64,000 nt of DNA from Coprinus comatus (lineage: Eukaryota > Basidiomycota > Agaricomycetes > Agaricales > Agaricaceae): assembly GCA_034638255.1 (NCBI GenBank), contig JAWPGT010000007.1, forward strand, positions 248,001 through 312,000, written 5' to 3'. Shown here piece by piece: positions 56,119-64,000 of this stretch. A program made the position numbers and the translations under genes. A model generated the notes under the pieces. The model had not been told where the DNA came from. It worked only from the letters and a program-made list of their open reading frames with translations, and made no database searches. Position 1 is the first letter of the stretch, and the number at the start of each line of letters is the position of its first letter.

Positions 56119-57767
56119 CTACTCATCTTCATCCTCTATCGCAACATGCCGCTTGCGACCACTTCCCACGCGTCTGACTTTATGATCATCTTCATCCTCC
56201 TCCTCCTCACTCTCTAGATCCATACCGTCTTTTTCTTCATCCGATTCATCTGTCCTAGCACCGGGCTTCTCGGTCTTGGGCTTTTTGGCATTTTGTGCCT
56301 CTATTTTAGCATCGAGGCGGTCAAGTGGATCCTCCTCGTACATATCATCAGTTGCTCTTGTACGTTTCTTTGACCGACCACCTTCCTCGTCCGAGGAGTC
56401 GGCCACAACGAAGTCATCTTCTTGATAATCTTCCCCGGTCTTCTCCTCTTTGTTTTTCCGTTTCGTTTTGCGTGCAGATGTGCCGGCACCTTCTTCCTCC
56501 TCCTCCTCATAATATTCGCCGGCTTCTTCATCAGTACTGTAGAGTTGCCCTGCATCCGTAGATCTGCGAGAACGTCGCTTTTTTCGGCTAGTACCGAAAT
56601 CATCATAATCATTCTTTCGTCTTGACTTCTTCGCGTTTTGTTTAGCCAACTCCCTTAGATTGATCTCAGGATCCATAGTTGGATCTGGGGCCATACGCAG
56701 TCGTGCTACTTTGTTGTGTTTTTGGCCAACGGCACGTACCAACATACGATGAGTTTCTGACTGCATACCAGTAGGACGAAGGCTCATATAACCAGTTATA
56801 ACTGCCTCGGATTGGAGAACCTGGGAGCGTTTGTGTTGGGCTACCAAATATGTTAAACCTTGGGATTTAAGGCCAGAGGATTGTGATTGCGATTGCGACT
56901 GAGATGAAGAGGGACCGACAGATTGACGTGAGACGCCACCTGAAGTATCGAGACTCTGTGTTATGTCGAATAGTTCTTTTCCCAATAGAAGACTTAATGT
57001 GCCGTCTGACCAGCGTATAACTCGGCTGTTGGACTGTCGTTGCTGTACAAGATGAAGTATGTCATTATGCTGTGATCTTACAGTGTGGTGCGAAGGTAAC
57101 CTTACATCTTTGCCATGTTGGTCCTTGATCCATCGCCACCGCATTGTATTCTCGACCTTCAATTTGATTGTCTCGCTCTTTTCGCGTATATTTTCGGGTT
57201 GCATTGCATCCTCTTCTTCTGGACCAAGATAAGTATCTGGATGGAAAGGTTTTGAATCCATTTTTACAAAATTTGGTACACGGATGACCCAGTTCTGTCA
57301 ATATGTCCATGAGAACGGTTGGGGAAGATGAGAATCCGGTGTATGCTGAATCACCCACGTTTCCATCTGAGCTCTTTGGGGTTGGTAGATTGGGGAAGGA
57401 GACATCTGCTTCTTTAACTACCTCGCCTGTGTCTGGCGGAATTTCCGAGTCTTCTTCATATTCAAGAGCATGACGATGTTCCCTTTCGGGGGAGGCTAGC
57501 CTGTCAGAACCTGAGGCGGAGGCTGTGGGGGAAGCAGGGGTTGTTCTAAGATAAGGTGTTGTTGTGAGGTCATAGTTGGTTTTCAAGTGATGTAGCAATA
57601 ACGGCCAACCTATTGTGTTTGGACTCGTCGACCTCGTCGTTACCAAACAAATCGGCCATTTCCTCGTCATTTTCGTTGTCGTCGCGGTCAGAGTTTGGGG
57701 GCGAGTCCATGTCCATGGGGTGGTGCTTGAGGGGATATTCGTCGAGAGCACCTGCAAGCGACGACAT
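56119..57767 (-). CDS. LEO1: RNA polymerase II-associated factor Leo1 (Paf1 complex)
   Basis: Subunit of the Paf1 elongation complex. The start at 57767 gives MSSLAGALDEYPLKHHPMDM, an acidic N-terminus with DEEMADLFGNDEVDE. Two introns remove sequence around 57555-57608 and 57287-57350, after which the conserved core starts NWVIRVPNFVKMDSKPFHPD. It continues IKLKVENTMRWRWIKDQHGK, NSRVIRWSDGTLSLLLGKEL, QGLTYLVAQHKRSQVLQSEA and VITGYMSLRPTGMQSETHRM. The C-terminal half is a charged tail: KKSRRKNDYDDFG, runs of Glu, Ser-Asp-Glu clusters (likely casein kinase 2 sites), ending AIEDEDE-TAG. The Gln/Ser repeat QSQSQSQSS sits in a loop. Complete. Confidence 0.95.
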
Positions 57768-58629
57768 AGCCTTTGACGATATGGATCAATTCACAGAACA
57801 GAGCGCGCGGTGTGGAGATCACGTGCGGGGGTAGAGTAAGGGCTGTACACGTGCATGCACAGCTCTCCCAAGCCCAAGTCTCTCAGAGGCTTGCTCAACG
57901 ACGACGGCGGCGGAAGTCATCATCAGTCACCTGCCAAAATACAGGCTGTTGTATGCAGTCTCTGGGAATATGCTTTTCTGTGTTTGTATTGTTGATCCTC
58001 AGCGTGGGTGTGCGAAGTTGCGAACCTGGCAAATCTGGATGCTGTGCACGTACCGCGGCGAGCGCGTTGAAGAGGCGGTTCATTCGCTGTCCTTATTGGG
58101 GCGAAAAATTCATGGATGGAGCATTCCAGCTCAGCCCCCGACTTTCTGGAAATCTATGACTTGATGACACTTTCCGTGTTGGCCTAGTAAATTCTGTCAT
58201 TCTTGGTGCTCTTTCCGCTTTCAGACCCTTGGTCCACGGACACGCGCTCAGGACAGAATTTCTAGAGGAACTGAGGCTGCGTAACGACGTCGTACGAAGA
58301 TATATTCTCTACAGCAATCCAGATATGGCATCAACGATCTATTGCACCCTATCCATGTCCGTTCAGTATATATATCTTGCCGTCCATATGAGATCTCCTA
58401 CCCAAGCACTCCTTGATGTTGGTGATCTCCGACATGACAACAGCCCAATCTCAGTTACAGTCAGTACATAAGCTCCATCCTCTTAATGTCTCCATTCTGA
58501 TTCAGGTCAAGACTACCCACCCCAACTCTCTCCCCTATATCTGTTAACAAACAGCAACAAGAGTCTCTTGACTGGTTTTCATATCGCAGTCTTGACATTC
58601 CTGTTCTTGAACCCAAGTTCTCCCGCACT
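57768..58629. other. intergenic region between LEO1 and uncharacterised gene
   Basis: About 860 bases between divergent genes. Three frames stay open in parts (57773-58159, 57949-58164, 58229-58471) but carry no domain, and the bases there do not show a steady third-position pattern. C/T-rich sequence at 58480-58630 looks like the leader of the next gene. Confidence 0.4.
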
Positions 58630-59911
58630 ATGTCATCCTATGCATTTCAGGTGTGTCTCACCGTTGGACACACTAATAATGCGACCTAATGTTTGCCTCG
58701 ACGTAGCCCGATTATACAATGCCTCAACTCATTCCCGACAGTACAGCGTCAAGCTATAGCTCAATGAGTAACTCCTCCTATCTGGCTACCAACAATTGGG
58801 ATTACCAAGGTCGATCCTTCGAGCATGCCCCAATCCACAGACAGGCGCAACCATATACGAACCCTCCGACCAGCGGTTGCCATTGGCAATTACCTGTTGC
58901 TATTAACCATCCACAGAACTATCAAGGACAATATACTACTCCTTCCGACTTAAATTTCCAACTCGCAAGTGCCCAGATACCTAGGCCAACGCCATCTCCA
59001 TCAATGGCCACAAAACCTTCCCCTTCATTTCAATCCATCACTAGTTTCTCACCACCTCTAACTCCTGGAAGTTCATGCTCACTTGTCAACTCCCCATCAG
59101 TGAAATCCGAAAACATTGCAAGCAATTCGCCTAATGTAAGCATTGCGCGGCTTCCTAACATCGATTATAACTGAACTGTATTTAGGAATACATCAAGGAA
59201 GGGATCTATACTCACAGGGAACAACAGCAATTGTTCCGAGAGGCCCTCACTCTCCCTATGATCTCATTTACCGGGCCTTTTGTGCCTCAGCTCATGTATA
59301 AGCCTCATACAAACAGCGATAGAAAACGCTATGTCGAAGAGATCAAGTTGGATGCGCCCATATTCTTCTGGATGAATGGCCCCGAGGAATGTGGCATTCC
59401 GCTTTCAGATGCTCTCCATACTCGAGTCAAGCGACTTCGGGATCGCGACGAACCGGTCTTTGAAGGCCGCGGTCCAAGTGTGTCTATTCGCCTGGAGGTA
59501 AGTTCCTAACCTCTTCACCGAGTTTACATTGATGTTCATCCGTCACTCAAGTGGCCTGGCTATCGCCAATGGAGCAGACAGATCCCAACAAAAGATTTCA
59601 GGAGCCCACCTTGCCCCATCACTCGCGCGAAGCTAGCCAAAGGTGTAGCTAAATGCGTTGAACGTTTCATCGAGGTCAGCGAGAGCGTTCTTTCATTTTT
59701 GTACAAACACTGAATTTGTTTAATTAATCAGGACCGTAAGAATATACGTATGGAAGACGATGCCGATCCAAGGTGGCGAGTGGGCAGCGACGGATCTAGC
59801 GCAATCACGCTTGATGACATCATCCTTGTGAGCTTGTATCACGTCTCGCTGGGCAGTTGGCAACCCCAACTCAGGCTGAGGCGCCCGTTCAATCGCTCGG
59901 CTCGGGCTTGA
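58630..59911 (+). CDS. uncharacterised fungal protein with conserved C-terminal domain
   Basis: First exon MSSYAFQ (58630-58650) splices to PDYTMPQLIPDSTASSYSS. The N-terminal half is disordered and Ser/Pro/Gln/Asn-rich, with SPPLTPGSS-type motifs that could be kinase sites. The C-terminal half is structured: EYIKEGIYTHREQQQLFREA, DAPIFFWMNGPEECGIPLSD, LRDRDEPVFEGRGPSVSIRL, then, after an intron, WPGYRQWSRQIPTKDFRSPP, ITRAKLAKGVAKCVERFIE and ITLDDIILVSLYHVSLGSWQ. It ends RSARA-TGA. The WPGY...IPTKDFRSP block looks like one seen repeatedly in basidiomycete proteins of unknown function, often beside Ser/Pro-rich tails; that memory is not a database result. Four introns. Perhaps a transcriptional regulator. 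Confidence 0.75.
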
Positions 59912-61063
59912 ATGGGCTTCTTAGCTTTCTCATCATCACTCTCATTCACTCCCATCAAACATAGAACACCCGATCAAATGATATTTTTGGCAGCTCATAA
60001 CCTCCCGAGACCAATTCTTCCTCACTTCGCTCCTCGCCGGTCTCCAGGTTTTTCTTCAGCCTCACCCCCTTCACAACAATTCTCGATTTGTCTTACCCGT
60101 TGTTTATTATTTTTTCGGCTCCATATCACCGTTGAAATTATTTATTTTTTGTTCCTTTTTCTTGATATTCAATAGCTCATACACCCGTGCCAAGTGCTCG
60201 GTAACAGTATTGATCTTTCTCCTCAATCTCTTATCATTTGATTTCTTCCTTTCTGTCTCTCTGAAACCTGATTAGATGTAGCATATTATACAGCTCTGGC
60301 TCCGTTTTTCAACAGCAGTAAATTGCCTTTTGTATACCCTAAACGTACTCCATATTTCATGTAATGTAATTAGCCATTATCAATCAAGAATTTGGCGGTG
60401 CTACATAGCGTGCTCCGTTTAATTTACCATTCCCACCACATCATCAAGTGTCCGACAATCGGTGCGTTAAACGCCGGGCGTAAGCTTCAGTTTCAAGTCC
60501 CTCTTTATGGCATGACGCAGTCCCTTTCATTCTCAAAAATACTTATTAGTCCTTGATTAAAAATACAAATCTTGATGTCAATTCGAAAGTCAACTCGGTG
60601 TTACTAGGTCTCTATCACCTTTTGTTTTATGTTTGAAATCTTGCACATTTCAATGGAGGAAAATTAGTAAACGACAGTCCATGGACTCTCCATCTGGGTA
60701 AATAAATACGTCATCAATCAATAAATTTCAACGCACATCTCCGAGCGCCCAGGGAAGCGACAAAACTAAATAGCAGAGATCTTCATCTTTTCCTCTCCGG
60801 ACCCAGATAAAAAATTCATAAGCCTTTTTGTGTGTATGTCTGCGGTGCTCAATATAGATGGTCAATGGTTATGGTTTTTTTTATATACTTTGTTGTCACT
60901 TACTTTTGACGTTCTCCCTGATGTGATATGACCTTTCCTTCTTCCTTAACATAGTAGGATTGACTCAACTGTGTGCTGTCAAGCTTCTTTTGTGATGATG
61001 ATTTTACAGCACTAGGCGGTACATGGTCCAAGGCAGTGTAAAGAAGTGAACATCTAGTCATTT

Positions 61064-61124
61064 GCCAATGGATGGCGCAAAATGACTCAGTTGTACTACA
61101 TTAAGTTTGCGACCATCTATTGGC
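61064..61124. repeat. imperfect inverted repeat, hairpin with 24-base loop
   Basis: The left arm GCCAATGGATGGCGCAAA (61064-61081) and right arm TTTGCGACCATCTATTGGC (61106-61124) pair over about 18 bases with one mismatch and one bulge. The shape would suit a small-RNA precursor or a relic of a short inverted-repeat element. No function can be read from it. Confidence 0.7.
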
Positions 61125-61506
61125 AGTGTACACACCTTTTAAAAGCTGTTAAGGTAACTACATGAAAATGGGATGAGGTTCAGTTCAACTTTTTGCGTAA
61201 AATATGGCCAATAGTACTGAGAGGATGCCAACCACCAGACACCTGATGGTTTTATTTGAGGGTTACATTATAATTAATGTCAAGTTAACATTTCTTCTCA
61301 AGATAAAGCGGTTAAAATGATCAAGATATTGATAGTCTAACATCGAAATAAGTATAATTAAGAAATGGGGATGACTCAAACTGTTCCAATCGCAGCACTT
61401 TGGAGCAGCGTGGCACGGAGAACGACGCCGTTATCCCGAATACTTGTATTAACGTTGTCGATGTGTAGGATCATTCATTTTGAGTCAATTATTAGTGATG
61501 GGCAGT

Positions 61507-61574
61507 GTGAATCCTTATAGAATGTGGCACGACCCTTCTGCACAGGAAGGGTCGTAACTCTGGGGAAGATTCAC
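61507..61574. repeat. nested stem-loop
   Basis: An inner perfect 10-base stem (ACGACCCTTC / GAAGGGTCGT, 61529-61538 and 61546-61555) with a 7-base loop sits inside an outer 7-base stem (GTGAATC at 61507-61513 and GATTCAC at 61568-61574). Two concentric perfect stems are more than chance usually gives in 68 bases. It could be a structured RNA or a cruciform-forming site. Confidence 0.7.
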
Positions 61575-62264
61575 AATATCGATTTAGTCCCAATACATTT
61601 GAAATGAGATAGTGACTCACCTTAGCCCGTTCCAGGGATCTTCAACCCAACTCTCCCAATTTATTGGTGTAATTCAAGTTGCGACCTGATTGCAACATAG
61701 TTTCCAGTTCTACTACATTCAAATGGCCGTGTCAAGGGGTTACATATGGGTATATTTGTTTCTAATAGCTACCTGCGGTATGAAACCTCTAATCAAAATT
61801 GGCGATATACTCAAGGTAACCATTAAAAACCATATTGGATTGTGTTACACTGAGAAAAGTTAACCGCGGCCATGCGTCTACAATATCCCGATCAAAACTT
61901 AGCGTAGCCGCTCATTAATGGACTAATCAAACATGTGCACTCGGCGGTCAACAGAACGATGAACAGTGATGGTGTGGCGAGCAGTTGATATCCATGGATA
62001 AATTCAAAACCCCAAGTTGATCAATCTCTATTTTTAGATCTCAACAGCTCCACGAACAAAGTTCAGGCGCACATGGAACTGAAAAACCCCAAGGTTTGAT
62101 CTAAAGTATTCCGAGAATAAATGCGCAGAAAGCAAAGTTCAACATCAAACGTCAGGTAGTTTTCATGATGGTGTAAGTAAAAAGACTGTGGAAATGTCCC
62201 AAAGAAACACAAAGAAAGAGCACATGCAACTAGTAAACTACAACGAAAACAAGAACAACCCAGG

Positions 62265-64000
62265 TTACAAACCCTCAAAAAACGACAAATCTTGCGCTGA
62301 GAGTTTCCCAGTACCACCTCCATCGATCCTGGTGCTTCCTGTGGAGGAAGCATTGGCTGGTGCCTGGACCTGAACATTTGAAGGCATCAGTGGCACAGAA
62401 CCAAACAACTTAAAAGAATCATTCGATATTGATGACGGGGGTGGTCGCTGAGTTCTCGTAACCAGGGGCGCGTCGTTTCCTGTTCTATTGGATTTCACTT
62501 GAGGTTTGACGAACCCCGGAGGCGGAGCGATTGCAGGTAATGGTTTACTCAATGGCAACGGGGGTACTTGCCACTGTTGCTTTTGCTGTTTTTGTTGTAC
62601 ACCAGAAACTTGTGATAAATTCCCGGGCTTCAGCGGCAATAATGGTAGTGGTGGTGAGATCGCAGCATGCACTGGGGTTGAGCTTCTTGATACTCCAATA
62701 GGTGTAACATTCCCGTTTTGATTACTGACAAAATTTGAACTTCCATTTCGATAACCATGTGGCTGAGCGTGCAAAGGAGGGGAAGTGAATGATGGTGGTG
62801 GCGATGAGGTAGGACTTGCCATAGTATCTCGTGAAGTTGCACCTTGTGTTCTAGGTGTTTCATCAATCGTATCAAAGTAGGATAGACCTGCCCCTCCGAC
62901 AATACCTGATGTAGAGGTTGATGGTGGTGGAATTGCAGGAGGCAGTGGTGATGGTGGAGCAGGCCATTGTCCTGTGATCGTGGCAGCCGTCTCTAATAGG
63001 CTTGCTGTTCGTTCATGAGGGTTTGATGATTGGCGAGAACCGAAACTAGGAACTGCTGGATAAGGTTTACTGAGAGTAGATAGAGAAACTCTTTGAGACC
63101 CCGTATGTATTGGTGGAGGAAGGGGTGCTTTAGCTGGAACTTGAGGAGGCCCCGAAGACACAAAGTCGTCGAAATCATCGAAGGTTGTCAATCCAAACGA
63201 CGGCCCTTGAGTTATGGTAGGAGCAGAGGATGTGGACGCTTCCGGTGTCTGGAAATCTGCAAAGTCGTCATCACTGCAGAATGAATTCACGGAGGGAACG
63301 GGAGTTGTTACGGGCGGCGGATGAGACTTGAAAGACTGTACACTGCTTGTACTTGGGGAGAGTGGGGGTGGTAGTTTGCCAGGTTGAGAAACGAAAGGAT
63401 GAGAAGTTGAAGATGATGTCGAACTTGCTGTTGGCGGTGATGTAAGTATAGTTTCCAGGTCGAACAAGCGACTCTGGCCTGACCACTGAGGAAATGTAGA
63501 TGAGGATAATGTCTTGGAAAGTGGTGGTGGACGAGGTGGTGGAGCTAAAGGCGGTGGTAGTTTGGTTGGGACGGGGGGAGAATTAAGCATGTCTGATAGA
63601 GCATTTAGTTGGTCGGCGTGTGACATTTCTTCGTTGGCACTGGGAACAATATCAGACAGGAATTCTATATCATCCGAAGACAGGGCTATAGATTTGCGGG
63701 AGTTGGCAGATGTTTGTCTGCTGGTTCTCGAGAAGCGTCCAAAAAAACGAGAGACAGCAGATTGAGGTAGCGTAGCAGCTGGATCGACTGAGTCATCTCG
63801 AGACATCGGGCTAGGAGTAGCTTCTACTTTGTTAGTTGTTGACAGGCTTTCAGTCGGGGTAGCGTCAGCTCCCTGGGATGAAACTATTGGTAGTGTCGTC
63901 TTGAGAGCTTTAGTCGTATCACCGTCTGTGCTTGGTCGAGGAGATGACAAGCTTGGACGCGAGGAAGACGATTTGGGAGTACTAGGATTAATCGGGGAGA
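62265..64000 (-). CDS. Pro/Ser-rich protein with acidic DFxDF motifs, N-terminus outside window
   Basis: An intron-free exon of at least 575 residues running left from the window edge (still open at 64000) to TAA at 62265-62267. It is largely disordered: Ser/Thr/Pro-rich, with polyproline runs (PPPLAPPPRPPPL, LPPPLSPS) that could bind SH3 or profilin. A short basic segment reads SRFFGRFSRTSRQ. Two acidic-aromatic motifs, SDDDFADFQTP and FDDFDDFVSSGPP, resemble the short peptides that bind clathrin-adaptor ear domains. It ends SAQDLSFFEGL, which looks like a defined C-terminal helix. Together this suggests an endocytic or trafficking adaptor, possibly the tail of a SCY1- or Ark-type kinase, but the domain that would tell is to the right of the window. 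Confidence 0.7.
   Translation of the reverse strand, partial: SPINPSTPKSSSSRPSLSSPRPSTDGDTTKALKTTLPIVSSQGADATPTESLSTTNKVEATPSPMSRDDSVDPAATLPQSAVSRFFGRFSRTSRQTSANSRKSIALSSDDIEFLSDIVPSANEEMSHADQLNALSDMLNSPPVPTKLPPPLAPPPRPPPLSKTLSSSTFPQWSGQSRLFDLETILTSPPTASSTSSSTSHPFVSQPGKLPPPLSPSTSSVQSFKSHPPPVTTPVPSVNSFCSDDDFADFQTPEASTSSAPTITQGPSFGLTTFDDFDDFVSSGPPQVPAKAPLPPPIHTGSQRVSLSTLSKPYPAVPSFGSRQSSNPHERTASLLETAATITGQWPAPPSPLPPAIPPPSTSTSGIVGGAGLSYFDTIDETPRTQGATSRDTMASPTSSPPPSFTSPPLHAQPHGYRNGSSNFVSNQNGNVTPIGVSRSSTPVHAAISPPLPLLPLKPGNLSQVSGVQQKQQKQQWQVPPLPLSKPLPAIAPPPGFVKPQVKSNRTGNDAPLVTRTQRPPPSSISNDSFKLFGSVPLMPSNVQVQAPANASSTGSTRIDGGGTGKLSAQDLSFFEGL

Larger units (their letters stand above)
59912..62264. other. 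2.35 kb gene-free stretch with stem-loops
   Basis: The longest gap in the window. The left part (to about 60300) is CT-rich and may be a long 3' UTR. No coding frame longer than about 90 codons shows any domain. It contains the two inverted-repeat structures listed separately (61064-61124 and 61507-61574) and three copies of GGCAGTGT (near 61032, 61122, 61501). No tRNA, snoRNA box pair or transposase fragment recognised. Confidence 0.5.

Noticed and set aside
56301..56625. Frames overlapping the acidic tail of LEO1 on both strands
   Set aside because: Produced by the repetitive GAG/GAA codons of LEO1, not independent genes.
57773..58471. Several open frames between LEO1 and the next gene
   Set aside because: No steady coding signal, no domain, start codons poor; more likely promoter and leader.
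1..64000. CRISPR arrays, prophage, insertion sequences, rRNA
   Set aside because: No regularly spaced repeats, no transposase or phage-type frames, and a eukaryotic gene structure throughout.

Overview
This window looks like nuclear DNA of a filamentous basidiomycete fungus, probably an agaricomycete. Nearly every gene is cut by several short spliceosomal introns (about 45-90 nt, gtaag/gtgag donors, ctaac/ctaat-like branch sites, ag acceptors). Genes are close together on both strands. The set of products (lanosterol synthase, velvet factor, SNX41/Atg20, Arp9, fungus-type TKL-like kinases, a Vma12 homologue) fits a fungus. The basidiomycete assignment is inference from gene style, not from a marker sequence. 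There are no prokaryotic features, CRISPR arrays, rRNA or convincing tRNA genes.

Layout. 0-14 kb: dynein intermediate chain (-), a Ser/Thr kinase with an unusual hydrophobic N-terminus (+), tRNA-splicing endonuclease SEN2 (+), then two tandem, diverged copies of a kinase-like gene (+). The first has lost the catalytic Asp of HRD and the second has DLG in place of DFG. 14-25 kb: lanosterol synthase ERG7 (-), divergent from an ARP9-like actin-related gene (+) whose N-terminus appears frame-broken; DNA polymerase delta catalytic subunit POL3 (+); a small SET-domain protein (-). 25-33 kb: gene relics around a G19 run; an intronless single-pass membrane protein (+); RPL30 (+); phosphomannomutase (-), divergent from VMS1/ANKZF1 (+). 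33-42 kb: an AT-rich three-zinc-finger gene with a frame break (+), BFR2/AATF (+), SNX41/Atg20-type PX protein (+) and a P-loop kinase (+). 42-51 kb: a mitochondrial TPR protein (-) divergent from TIM23 (+), a velvet factor (+), a Cys-rich-tail protein (+), cytochrome c1 (+) and a THP3/LENG8-type SAC3 protein (+). 51-64 kb: CoA-type Nudix hydrolase (+), VMA12-like (-) divergent from an ataxin-10 homologue (+), LEO1 (-), a fungal protein of unknown function (+), a 2.35 kb gene-free stretch with two strong stem-loops, and the C-terminal part of a Pro/Ser-rich protein (-) that runs off the right edge.

Most genes are housekeeping: replication, ribosome and ribosome quality control, tRNA splicing, transcription elongation, chromatin remodelling, sterol and GDP-mannose synthesis, mitochondrial import and respiration, V-ATPase assembly, membrane traffic. 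Four divergent pairs share short promoters (ERG7/ARP9, PMM/VMS1, TPR/TIM23, VMA12/ATX10). The accessory material lies in the tandem kinases (8.3-13.6 kb), the zinc-finger island (32.5-34.5 kb), the 25-26.4 kb relic zone and the 59.9-62.3 kb gap. Coordinates of CDS entries are start codon to stop codon and include introns. I derived splice sites by eye, so individual exon edges may be off.
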